Part shown: one piece after another, positions 17,904 through 26,229 of the stretch
How the letters are laid out: each line of letters opens with the position of its first letter
Numbering within the stretch: the stretch's first letter is position 1
NCBI GenBank assembly: GCA_031551275.1
Contig: JAVBNX010000003.1
Coordinates: 1 to 64,000, forward strand
DNA length: 64,000 bases
Direction: 5' to 3'
DNA from: JAVBMJ01 sp031551275
Lineage (GTDB): Bacteria; Bacteroidota; Bacteroidia; Bacteroidales; Rikenellaceae
The notes under the pieces: model-generated
Databases searched by the model: none
Told to the model about the DNA's origin: nothing
What the model saw: the letters and a program-made list of their open reading frames with translations, nothing else
Position numbers and translations under genes: made by a program

Positions 17904-19157
17904 TTACCTTTTGGAGGTTACGTCGCGCTCGTATTTTTGGATTTGCGGGATGAACTCGGCACCTACGGGTACGTTGTTCTTCGCGCAGAAGTAGTCCCAA
18001 ACGGCATTCCAGGGCATCCCCTTGGCCTCTTCCAACAGCGCCAGGCGCTCGAAGTACTTGCCTTCGCCTTCCAGTTTGCGCAGCTCTTTGATCGGCTCGA
18101 GCAGGGCTTGCAGGAACGCTTTCTGGGTGGCGCGGATTCCGATGACGTAGGCGCCGATGCGGTTGATCGATGCGTCGAAGTAGTCCAGGCCGATGTTGAC
18201 CCTGTCGAGGGCGTCCGCGCGGACGATCTCCTTGCTCAAATCCAGCAAGTCGTCGTTGAGGATGGTCACGTGGTCGGAGTCCCAACGGATCGGACGGCTG
18301 ACGTGCAGCATGATCTCGGGGGTGAACAGCAGCAACGAGCTGATCTTGTCGGCGATGCTCTCCGAGAGGTGGAAGTGGCCCGTGTCGAGGGTAACGATCT
18401 TCTGCTTCTTGGCGCCGTAGCCCAGGTAGAAGTCATACGAACCGACCGTGTAGCTCTCCAAGGCGATGCCGAAGAGTTTGGCCTCGATGCAATCCTTCAT
18501 GTTCTTGTACTCGGTCGAGAAGATCTCGTCCAACGATTTTTCAAGGATCTGGCGGTAGAGCAGCCTGTTGACGGTCAGGTCTTTCGATCCGTCGTGGATC
18601 CAGAGGTTCATCACGCAGGGGTCGCCCTGGAATTTACCCATCTCCTCGGAGATCTTGCGGCAACGCTTGGTGTGCTCGATCCAGAAGTCGCGGATCGCCT
18701 TGTCGGGGTTGGACAGGGTCAGATCGCCGCTCTTCGGGTGGCCGAACGAGGTCGAGTTGAAGTCGAGCTTCAGGTTGTTTTCCTTCGCCCACTCCATCCA
18801 GCTCTTGAAGTGCTCGGGGCCCACCTGGTCGCGGTCCACGACCTTGCCCTGGAAGTCGCCGTAGATCTCGTGCAGGTTCAACCTGTGGTCACCGCCGATG
18901 TAGGTCTTCACCTCCTTGATGTCGGCCCTCAACTCGTCGATGTTGCGCGCCTTGCCGGGGTAGTTGCCCGTGGCCTGGATGCCGCCGCCTGCGCCGCCGC
19001 CCAGGTTTTCGAACCCGGTCACGTCGTCAGCCTGCCAGCAATGCATGGAGATGGAGATTTTCTGGAGTTTCTGGAGAGCGGCCTCCACATCCACGCCCAT
19101 TTCAGCGTAGCGCTCTTTGGCGATCTCGTAAGATTTCTTGATAAATTCGTCTTTCAT
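17904..19157 (-). CDS. rhaA: L-rhamnose isomerase
   Basis: RhaA converts L-rhamnose to L-rhamnulose in the cytoplasm using a divalent metal. Start at 19157 (MKDEFIKKSYEIAKERY) gives 417 residues, the family length. The TIM-barrel metal-site segments are recognisable: GDHRLNLHEIYGDF, LDFNSTSFGHPKSG, IHDGSK and LDTGHFHLSE. A 16-residue upstream extension in frame lacks support. It lies 22 nt after rhaB and 3 nt before rhaT. Confidence 0.95.
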   Translation of the reverse strand: MKDEFIKKSYEIAKERYAEMGVDVEAALQKLQKISISMHCWQADDVTGFENLGGGAGGGIQATGNYPGKARNIDELRADIKEVKTYIGGDHRLNLHEIYGDFQGKVVDRDQVGPEHFKSWMEWAKENNLKLDFNSTSFGHPKSGDLTLSNPDKAIRDFWIEHTKRCRKISEEMGKFQGDPCVMNLWIHDGSKDLTVNRLLYRQILEKSLDEIFSTEYKNMKDCIEAKLFGIALESYTVGSYDFYLGYGAKKQKIVTLDTGHFHLSESIADKISSLLLFTPEIMLHVSRPIRWDSDHVTILNDDLLDLSKEIVRADALDRVNIGLDYFDASINRIGAYVIGIRATQKAFLQALLEPIKELRKLEGEGKYFERLALLEEAKGMPWNAVWDYFCAKNNVPVGAEFIPQIQKYERDVTSKR

Positions 19158-19179
19158 GGCTTTAAATGTAGTTTTAAGG

Positions 19180-20649
19180 TTATTGGATTTTCTGGAATTT
19201 TTCAAAGGCTTGGTCCCAGGCTTTGTCGCCGGAGGGGGTAAAGATGTCGGGGGATACGGAGTCGCGGATCACGGCTCTCATCTGGGCCAGGTTTTCGACC
19301 AGGCCTACCGCTTTGGCTTGCATCATGATGTTGCCGATGGCGGTCGCCTCGCTCGGGCCGGCTACCACGGGGATGCCGATCGAGTCGGCGGTGAACTGGT
19401 TCAACAGCTTGTTTTGCGCGCCGCCGCCGATCACGTGGAACTTCTCGATGGGGAAGGGGGCCACTTCGCGCAGCATGCCCAGCACCTGCCTGTACCTGAG
19501 CGCGAGGCTCTCGAAGATGCACCTTACCACGGCTTTGTCGTCGCCCGGGACGGGCTGGCCGGTGCGCTCGCAGAACTTCTCGATCGCGCCCAGCATGCTT
19601 ACGGGGTTGGCGAACATCGGGTCGTCGGGGTTGACCATGCTCACGAACGGGGTGGCCTGGTGGGCCATCTCGACGATCTGGGGATAGGTGTAGCTCTTGC
19701 CCTCTTTCTCCCACTCCTTGCGGCACTGCTCGAGCAGCCACATGCCGGTTATGTTCTTCAAAAAACGGGTCGTGCCGTCCACGCCGCCTTCGTTGGTGAA
19801 GTTCATCCCGAAGCTCTTTTCGTTGATGATCGGCTCCTTGACCTCGATGCCCATCAGCGACCAGGTCCCCGAGCTGAGGTAGGCGAACTTCTCGTCCGTT
19901 GCGGGTACGGCGGCCACGGCGGCGCCCGTGTCGTGGCCTGCGACGGCCACCACGGGGACCTGCTCCATGCCGGTCTCCTCGGCCACCTCTTTCAACAGGC
20001 GGCCCACCACGGTGCCGGGCATGGTCACGGGAGGAATGATCCCGGGGTTAACGCCGGCGGCTTTCAACAACTTTTCGTCCACCATTTTCGTCCTCGGGTC
20101 GAGGAACTGCGAGGTCGACAGGATGGTGTACTCGCAAACCTTCTGCCCCGAGAGCAGGTAGGTCAGCGCGTCGGGAATGAACAGCAGGCACTCGGCGGCC
20201 TCCAGCGCGGCGGATTTCTCGTTGGCCTGGGCGAAGAGCTGGAAGAGCGAGTTGAACTGCATGAACTGGATGCCGGTCTTCTCGTACACCTCCTTCTTGG
20301 GGACGACCTGGAAGTATTTCTCCATCGCGTCGTCCGTGTAGGGGTCCCTGTACGCGCGGGGCAGCCCCATCAGCGAACCGTCCTTGCCCACAAAGACGAA
20401 ATCGACCCCCCAGGTGTCCACCCCGACGGCGTCAATCTTTATGTTGCGCTTGGCGGCGACCGCCAAACCGGCCTTCAAAGCCTCGTAGAGGGCGTAGATG
20501 TCCCAGTGGTAGCGGCCCAGCACGCGGATGATCACATTCGGGAAGCGGGTCAGCTCCTCCATTTCGAGCTTACCGTCCCGGATAGTGCCCAGGATGGTCC
20601 TCCCGCTGGTCGCCCCGAGGTCGAAGGCGAGGAAATAGGATGTTTTCAT
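19180..20649 (-). CDS. rhaB: L-rhamnulokinase (FGGY kinase)
   Basis: RhaB phosphorylates L-rhamnulose with ATP. Start at 20649 gives 489 residues. FGGY-kinase motifs: N-terminal phosphate-binding FDLGATSGRTILG, central AGHDTGAAVAAVPA and C-terminal GGGAQNKLLNQFTAD. It is the first gene of rhaBAT. The next enzyme, rhamnulose-1-phosphate aldolase, is not in the window and must be encoded elsewhere or replaced. A -7 box is 62 nt upstream and faces the divergent AraC regulator. Confidence 0.95.
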   Translation of the reverse strand: MKTSYFLAFDLGATSGRTILGTIRDGKLEMEELTRFPNVIIRVLGRYHWDIYALYEALKAGLAVAAKRNIKIDAVGVDTWGVDFVFVGKDGSLMGLPRAYRDPYTDDAMEKYFQVVPKKEVYEKTGIQFMQFNSLFQLFAQANEKSAALEAAECLLFIPDALTYLLSGQKVCEYTILSTSQFLDPRTKMVDEKLLKAAGVNPGIIPPVTMPGTVVGRLLKEVAEETGMEQVPVVAVAGHDTGAAVAAVPATDEKFAYLSSGTWSLMGIEVKEPIINEKSFGMNFTNEGGVDGTTRFLKNITGMWLLEQCRKEWEKEGKSYTYPQIVEMAHQATPFVSMVNPDDPMFANPVSMLGAIEKFCERTGQPVPGDDKAVVRCIFESLALRYRQVLGMLREVAPFPIEKFHVIGGGAQNKLLNQFTADSIGIPVVAGPSEATAIGNIMMQAKAVGLVENLAQMRAVIRDSVSPDIFTPSGDKAWDQAFEKFQKIQ

Positions 20650-20711
20650 AAATGGTATCGGTTTTAGTAGCGGATTAGCGGTTAAAACAGCGCAATCTTT
20701 GCGAAATATAA

Positions 20712-20719
20712 CAAAAGTA
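20712..20719 (-). promoter_or_regulatory. -7 promoter element of rhaBAT
   Basis: TACTTTTG on the minus strand, 62 nt before rhaB, in the 158-nt gap shared with the regulator gene. Its regulator's operator probably lies in the AT-rich DNA just upstream; I saw no convincing repeat there. Confidence 0.65.
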
Positions 20720-20792
20720 CCCTTTCCCTGATGATCCACAATGAATAAAATGACAATAAAACTTTGAATTTTGATTTTTTTCAAAAACTCTT

Positions 20793-20800
20793 TACCTTTA
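20793..20800 (+). promoter_or_regulatory. -7 promoter element of the AraC regulator
   Basis: TACCTTTA, only 7 nt before the ATG, implying a very short or absent leader. Confidence 0.55.
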
Positions 20801-20807
20801 CCCTCGT

Positions 20808-21689
20808 ATGCACCAGGCCAACGTAAAATACCTCGTCGCGAGCGAGCTCGACCTCTTATGGGGCCTGACGGTCTCCTCGGCGGGCTACCAGCACATCGAG
20901 CCGGGCACCTCCTATCCCCCCGCCAACCACCCCTCGGGCTACCTGTTCTCCACCTCGGACGGGCGCATCCTCGAGGAGTACCAACTGCTTTACATCTCCC
21001 ACGGCCAGGGAACCTTCAAAAGCTCGTCCGCGGGGGAGATCCCCGTGCGCGAGGGGAGCATGTTCCTGCTCTTCCCCGGCGAGTGGCACACCTACATGCC
21101 CGACCCGCAGACCGGCTGGGACGAGTACTGGATCGGCTTCAAAGGCATCAACATCGACAACCGGGTTACCGCCGGCTTCTTCTCGCGCCAGAAGCCCATG
21201 TTCCACCCCGGCATCCACGAAGGCATCGTCTCGCTCTACAAGCAGGCCCTGGGCTTCGCCCTGGAGCAGCGCGCCGGCTTCCAGCAACTGCTGGCCGGGA
21301 TCGTCAACCACCTGCTGGGCCTGACCTACGCCCTGGACAAGAACTCGCCCTACGAGAGCTCCGGCGCGGGACGCCACATCGGCCGCGCCAAGGTCATCAT
21401 CCAGGAGAACCTCTCCTCCATCAAACCCGAACAGATCGCCCGGAAGCTCAACATGAGCTACTCGCTCTTCCGCAAGACCTTTAAGGAGTACACCGGTTTC
21501 GCCCCCTCGCAGTATATCCTGGAGCTGAAAATCGGCTCCTCCAAGGAGATGCTCTCGGCAACCGACCGCTCGATCAAGGAGATCGCCTTCCAGCTCGGCT
21601 TCGACAACCAGGACTACTTCTCCACCGCCTTCCGCAAGAAGACGGGGATGACCCCCATTCAGTACCGTAAATTCACGCGGGGCCGGTGA
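20808..21689 (+). CDS. AraC-family regulator, probable rhamnose regulator
   Basis: 293 residues: an N-terminal cupin-like sugar-sensing domain (about 15-165; LLYISHGQGTFKSS, LFPGEWHTYMPDPQTGWDEYWIGFKG) and a C-terminal double helix-turn-helix (about 190-290; IARKLNMSYSLFRKTFKEYTG, IKEIAFQLGFDNQDYFSTAFRKKTG). It is transcribed divergently from rhaBAT, the arrangement of the Bacteroides rhamnose regulator RhaR, so it is likely the L-rhamnose-responsive activator. This follows from context, not from residues that prove ligand identity. Confidence 0.9.
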   Translation: MHQANVKYLVASELDLLWGLTVSSAGYQHIEPGTSYPPANHPSGYLFSTSDGRILEEYQLLYISHGQGTFKSSSAGEIPVREGSMFLLFPGEWHTYMPDPQTGWDEYWIGFKGINIDNRVTAGFFSRQKPMFHPGIHEGIVSLYKQALGFALEQRAGFQQLLAGIVNHLLGLTYALDKNSPYESSGAGRHIGRAKVIIQENLSSIKPEQIARKLNMSYSLFRKTFKEYTGFAPSQYILELKIGSSKEMLSATDRSIKEIAFQLGFDNQDYFSTAFRKKTGMTPIQYRKFTRGR

Positions 21690-21714
21690 GCCGGCCCCGA
21701 CAACCCCCTGTGAG

Positions 21715-22321
21715 GTTGCTGCGCGTATAGCACGGCATCTTTGACACATCCCCGTGCTTCCAAATCCTCACGTACATAAGTACGCTCCGGTTTGAAAGAC
21801 CCGGCGATGCGCCAAATCTGCCGCACTCTCCGCACAGCGCGCCCGCGCCCGACGCGAGTCCGAGACCTATTGAGGCTGTTGCACGGCCCATCCGTCCCTT
21901 ATTGCTGCCCAACTGTTAGGTGTTACCAGAGTGGTACTATTCCAGCCACGGAAACGGAATCCAGAGCGGTCGCGGCAGCACCTTATATCCCTTCCTCCCC
22001 TACGGTTAGGGGAGGAAGATGGAAGGAGAGGTGATCGAATCGGACTGCAAGGGAAGAGTGCAACGAATTCCCGTGCAGGCTTAGGGCTAATTCCTGAAAT
22101 ACGTTTAAAGGCAGAGCCAAGGCGGGTTGGAAACGCCGGGGCGGGGCACGGTACAACGTGGGCCATCAGGCCCAACTGGTACCCCGCGTCCTCGCGAGCA
22201 GCGAGGGGCGACCGCTTCCTGGTACGGCCTGATCCGGGAAACGAAAGGGGAGAAAGAGATCCGCGAAATGACGTTCGAGTATTTCGTGCGGGATGAAACG
22301 ACGGGCTATCTCTACCTGAAC
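21715..22321 (-). repeat. Long dispersed repeat, copy A
   Basis: About 600 bp that recur in inverted orientation at 62355-62956, with many blocks of 15-30 identical bases (for example the stretch around the 22002 hairpin and the one ending at 22218). It begins 25 nt after the araC stop. It holds two palindromes with compensatory changes between copies: 21757-21798 and 21991-22018 (12-bp perfect arms, loop CGGT). The last ~45 bp lie inside a small reading frame (22268-22477). The 578-nt gap between genes holds little else. No transposase is seen. Confidence 0.8.
21757..21798 (-). other. Conserved hairpin of the repeat, copy A
   Basis: On the minus strand: outer stem CTTTCAAA/TTTGGAAG (one G-U pair), internal loop CCGGAG against TGAGGA, inner stem CGTAC/GTACG, loop TTAT. 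The internal loop is identical in copies B and C. Confidence 0.7.
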
Positions 22322-22477
22322 TTCGGGAATACGGAAGAATTCGCCCCTTATCCCGATATTTGCGGTGTGGAATGGCCTTCGTCCACAGAGGTTTGGATCC
22401 GGATCGCGACCCCCTGGACCTGGCGCGACAAACCGGGCGACTGGAAGATGAAGCTCGTGGCCCGGGAGGAAGGATAG
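22268..22477 (+). CDS. Small uncharacterised protein, partly inside repeat A
   Basis: 69 residues beginning MTFEYFVRDETTGYLYLN, ending with the tryptophan-rich VEWPSSTEVWIRIATPWTWRDKPGDWK. No signal peptide or membrane helix. Longer in-frame extension upstream runs through repeat DNA and is not supported. The segment FVRDETTGYLYL has a similar counterpart at the edge of repeat copy B (FRPDEATAYLYL, minus strand), with several changed third positions, so this stretch may once have been a conserved coding end. It converges on ruvA, stops 3 nt apart. Function unknown; could be non-functional. Confidence 0.5.
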   Translation: MTFEYFVRDETTGYLYLNFGNTEEFAPYPDICGVEWPSSTEVWIRIATPWTWRDKPGDWKMKLVAREEG

Positions 22478-22480
22478 CCG

Positions 22481-23080
22481 CTACAATTTTTTAAGCGACA
22501 GCCGCACCAACTCCTCGACCGTGACGGCGGGGTTGTCCTTGAGGATCGAGGCGACGGTCTTTTCCGAGGCCGCCTTCGGGAAGCCGAGCATCGAGAGGGC
22601 GGAGAGGGCCTCCCCGGCGACCTCGCTGCGGGCGCCGGGCAGAATGCCGCCCGTCACGCCAACCGTGGTCGAGGCGGCCGCGCCCGTGATCTTGCCTTTC
22701 AGCTCGACGATGATCTTCTGGGCTGTCTTCAGGCCCATGCCCTTGACGTTCTTCAGCAGCAGGTCGTTCTCGGTCGAGATGATCCGGATCAGCTCTTGGG
22801 GCGAGTAGGTCGAGAGGGCCATGCGCGCCGTGGCGACGCCCACGCCCGAAACGCTGGTCAAAAGGCGGAAGATCTCGCGCTCCTCTTTGGTGAAAAAGCC
22901 GTAGAGGATCTGGGCGTCCTCGCGCACGATGTATTGCACGTAGAGCCTGGCCTGGGGCAGGTTTTCGAGTGCGGCGTAGGTGTGCAGGGAGATATTCAGG
23001 AAATAGCCGACCCCGGCGCAATCCACCACGGCGTAGGCGGGGGTCAGTTCGGCGATCGTTCCGTTGATGTATTCGTACAT
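22481..23080 (-). CDS. ruvA: Holliday junction branch migration protein RuvA
   Basis: RuvA binds Holliday junctions and loads the RuvB motor. Start at 23080 (MYEYINGTIAEL) matches the usual N-terminus and gives 199 residues; an upstream in-frame ATG would add eight residues. Order: OB-fold (1-65), two helix-hairpin-helix motifs (LTSVSGVGVATARMALS and VKGMGLKTAQKIIVELK, about 70-130), flexible linker, and C-terminal RuvB-binding domain (about 150-199). ruvB is not adjacent. Confidence 0.95.
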   Translation of the reverse strand: MYEYINGTIAELTPAYAVVDCAGVGYFLNISLHTYAALENLPQARLYVQYIVREDAQILYGFFTKEEREIFRLLTSVSGVGVATARMALSTYSPQELIRIISTENDLLLKNVKGMGLKTAQKIIVELKGKITGAAASTTVGVTGGILPGARSEVAGEALSALSMLGFPKAASEKTVASILKDNPAVTVEELVRLSLKKL

Positions 23081-23101
23081 GGCAAATTGATAAATTTTGT
23101 A

Positions 23102-23109
23102 CAAATCTA
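23102..23109 (-). promoter_or_regulatory. -7 promoter element of ruvA
   Basis: TAGATTTG on the minus strand, 21 nt before the ruvA ATG and back-to-back with the ompH promoter. Confidence 0.6.
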
Positions 23110-23120
23110 ATCATTTTGTA

Positions 23121-23128
23121 TATCTTTG
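23121..23128 (+). promoter_or_regulatory. -7 promoter element of the ompH-coaE-folP unit
   Basis: TATCTTTG, 32 nt before the ATG at 23161. Confidence 0.75.
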
Positions 23129-23160
23129 CAGCTACAACGAAATCAAAGAAAACCCGAATC

Positions 23161-23763
23161 ATGAAAAAAACGCTCCTACTGTCTTGCCTCGCGCTCGCTT
23201 TTGCTGCAACGGGCTGCAAAAACGGAAAAAACGCAGCCGCCGGGTCAGCCGACTCGACCGGAACCTACCAGGCAAGCAGCCAGATAGCCTATTTCGACCT
23301 CGACTCGCTGGTCAGCGGTTATAACCTCTACCTCGACCTGCGTACCCAGTACGAGGAGAAAGCGACCAAGGTCCAGAACGAACTCAACTCGAAGGGACGC
23401 GCCCTGGAGCGCGACGTGGCCTCCTTCCAGGAGAAAGCCCAGAAGGGCCTGGCCACCCGCTACGAACTGGCTGAAATGGAGGAATCGCTGGGACGCAGGC
23501 AGCAGACGTTCATGCAGAGCCGCGAGACCATGCTGCGCGACCTGGCCGAAGAGGAGCAGGTAATGCTCAACAGGATCCACTACAACATTACCGAATTCCT
23601 CAAGGAGTTCAACGCCGACTACCGGTACGGTATGATCCTGAGCACCCAAAGCGGCGGCCCGGTCATGCACGCGGACCCTGCACTGGATATAACCAAGGTC
23701 ATTCAAGCCGGGCTTAACAAAAAGTATGCGGCTGAAAAAGCAACAGAAAAACCCGCAAAGTAG
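23161..23763 (+). CDS. OmpH/Skp-family periplasmic chaperone-like lipoprotein
   Basis: 200 residues from the ATG at 23161; an upstream in-frame frame crosses the promoter and is rejected. Lipobox (FAATGC) makes C19 the lipidated residue, unusual for Skp-like proteins, which are usually soluble. Next come a strand IAYFDLDSLVSGYNLY and a long coiled coil (about 60-145; EEKATKVQNELNSKGRALERD...), then a beta strand pair: the OmpH fold. Members hold unfolded outer-membrane proteins. It overlaps the next gene by 38 nt. Confidence 0.85.
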   Translation: MKKTLLLSCLALAFAATGCKNGKNAAAGSADSTGTYQASSQIAYFDLDSLVSGYNLYLDLRTQYEEKATKVQNELNSKGRALERDVASFQEKAQKGLATRYELAEMEESLGRRQQTFMQSRETMLRDLAEEEQVMLNRIHYNITEFLKEFNADYRYGMILSTQSGGPVMHADPALDITKVIQAGLNKKYAAEKATEKPAK

Positions 23764-24133
23764 CGGCAGGAACGGCAGGACTTTCCTCCTTCTTCTGGCG
23801 TTGTCCACCATGCTGTGGTACGTCGCCAAGCTAAGCTATACCTATGACGCGGATATCCCCGTCAGGGTCAGCGCGGAAGGGGTCAAATTCAAGGTGCAGT
23901 GCCACGTCGAGGGGACGGGGTATCAGATATTCTTATACAAATACCTGAATCCCATCCATTTGTACGTTAAGATGGACGACCTGCACACCTCGCCGTCCAG
24001 GCGGACGGAAGGGGCGCTGACCCCCGACAGGTACACGTTGCAGGACATGATCTCCAAGGCGAGGAGCGACCTGAAGATCAGGTACCTGAAAGACGTCCCC
24101 GACATTGTTCCGCCCGAAGGGTCCAAACCATGA
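23726..24133 (+). CDS. Short YbbR-like membrane-anchored protein
   Basis: 135 residues: a basic start (MRLKKQQKNPQSSGRNGR), one membrane helix (about 19-35), then a single beta-rich domain (YDADIPVRVSAEGVKFKVQCHVEGTGYQIF...) that resembles one YbbR/CdaR repeat. YbbR-like proteins just upstream of coaE are a common Bacteroidetes arrangement, but they normally carry several repeats (about 330 residues); this one looks reduced. It overlaps ompH by 38 nt and coaE by 4 nt. The family assignment is based mostly on gene order. Confidence 0.65.
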   Translation: MRLKKQQKNPQSSGRNGRTFLLLLALSTMLWYVAKLSYTYDADIPVRVSAEGVKFKVQCHVEGTGYQIFLYKYLNPIHLYVKMDDLHTSPSRRTEGALTPDRYTLQDMISKARSDLKIRYLKDVPDIVPPEGSKP

Positions 24134-24732
24134 TACAGATCGGGGTCACAGGGGGGATCGGAAGCGGTAAAAGCGTGGTGTGTAGGATATTCGCCGCGCT
24201 GGGCATTCCCGTGTACGACTCCGACGCAAGGGCCCGGGCGCTGATGAACGGGCGGCTCGCCCCCAAGATCAAAGAGCTGTTTGGGGAGGATTTCTACGTC
24301 GGCGGGGTGCTGGACCGCAAGCGGGTGGCATCCAAGGTGTTCATCGACAAAGAGTTGTTGGAAAAGCTCAACGCGATCGTCCACCCGGCCGTGGAGCGCG
24401 ACTTCGAATTCTGGAGCCGCAACCAGATCAATGTGCCCTACGTGATCATGGAGAGCGCGATCCTGCTGGAAAGCGGGTTCGATAAAAAGATGGACAAGGT
24501 GGTAACCGTCTCCGCCCCCGAAGAGCTGTGCATCGATAGGGTCGTGGCGCGCGACGAAACCACGCCCGAGAAGGTCAGGCTGCGCATGGCCAACCAGATG
24601 GAAGACCGTGAACGGGTGGCCAAATCGCACTTCAACATCGCCAACACGGGCCGCGTGTCGCTGCTGGACCAGGTCAAGGACGTCGACCGGGCGATCCGGC
24701 AGGAGTTCGGCGAGCCGCCCTTGCAGCTTTAA
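24130..24732 (+). CDS. coaE: Dephospho-CoA kinase
   Basis: Last step of coenzyme A synthesis: phosphorylation of the ribose 3'-hydroxyl. 200 residues with the P-loop GGIGSGKSVV at residues 9-18, the substrate motif VYDSDARA and RVVARDETTPEKVRLRM in the lid region. The start overlaps the YbbR-like gene by 4 nt. Length is normal. Confidence 0.95.
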   Translation: MIQIGVTGGIGSGKSVVCRIFAALGIPVYDSDARARALMNGRLAPKIKELFGEDFYVGGVLDRKRVASKVFIDKELLEKLNAIVHPAVERDFEFWSRNQINVPYVIMESAILLESGFDKKMDKVVTVSAPEELCIDRVVARDETTPEKVRLRMANQMEDRERVAKSHFNIANTGRVSLLDQVKDVDRAIRQEFGEPPLQL

Positions 24733-24736
24733 TATT

Positions 24737-25568
24737 ATGAATCATAATATCATACGGATCGGCGGCCACTCTTTGGATCTCGCCCGGGCGCAGGTTATGC
24801 TGATCGCCAATTTAACACCGGACTCGTTCTTTAGGGCGAGCCGCGTGGAGGATGAGCGGGAGTTGATCCGGCGCGTGGTGGAGGGGCTGCAGGCCGGAGC
24901 GTCGATTGTCGACCTGGGGGGGTATTCCACCCGGCCGGGGGCGCAGGAAGTTTCCGAGGGCGAGGAGTTGCGGCGACTGACACAAGGGGCCCGGATCGTG
25001 CGGCGGGAGTTCCCGCAAGCCATCCTCTCGCTCGACACGTTCCGCAGCCAAGTGGCGCGGGCGGTCATGGAAGAGGTCGGATGCTGCATCATCAACGACG
25101 CAGGAGGCATATGCGGGGAGAATATGGCTGCTGTGGCGGCGGAGTTCGGGGCACCCTATATCGTGATGCACACCCGGGGAACACCGGCGGATATGGCAGC
25201 CTTGACCGATTATGCCGACCTGGAATCCGAGGTACGCGGATGGCTGCTGGATCAGGCCGCGCGGCTGAAGAACCTCGGCGTGGAGCAGATTATCCTCGAT
25301 CCGGGCTTCGGGTTCGCCAAAACGCCGCAGCAGAGTTTGAAATTACTCGCAAGTTTGAGTAAATTGTGCGGGGAAGGCTATCCTGTCTTGGCCGGAATAT
25401 CGCGCAAATCAATGATATACAAAACACTGGGCATTACCCCGGAAGAAGCCCTGGCTGGAACGGTAGCGTTGAATTGGGAAGCCCTGAGGCAAGGGGCGCG
25501 GATTTTGCGCGTGCACGACGCGAGAGAGGCGTGCCAGGTGGTTAATTTGTTTGAAAATGTTTTCGGAT

Positions 25569-25582
<14 letters not shown>
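24737..25582 (+). CDS. folP: Dihydropteroate synthase
   Basis: FolP joins the pterin diphosphate to p-aminobenzoate, the target step of sulfonamides. Start at 24737 gives 281 residues (a longer frame would run into coaE). Motifs: IANLTPDSFF (in place of the common LNVTPDSFSDGG), GASIVDLGGYSTRPGA, SLDTFR, INDAGG, MHTRGTP, ILDPGFGFAK and GISRKSM. The final catalytic segment RVHDAREA is intact. It follows coaE by 4 nt and overlaps the next ATPase gene by 14 nt. Confidence 0.95.
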
Positions 25583-26228
<646 letters not shown>

Positions 26229-26229
26229 C

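Noticed and set aside
20650..20807. AraC operator repeats in the rhaBAT-araC gap
   Set aside because: A short TAGCGG direct repeat (around 20658-20672) was noticed, but it is too short and too close to rhaB to be called an operator.
21679..21698. GC-rich hairpin at the araC stop codon as a terminator
   Set aside because: An 8-bp stem is present, but no T-run follows. It overlaps the last codons; termination cannot be claimed.
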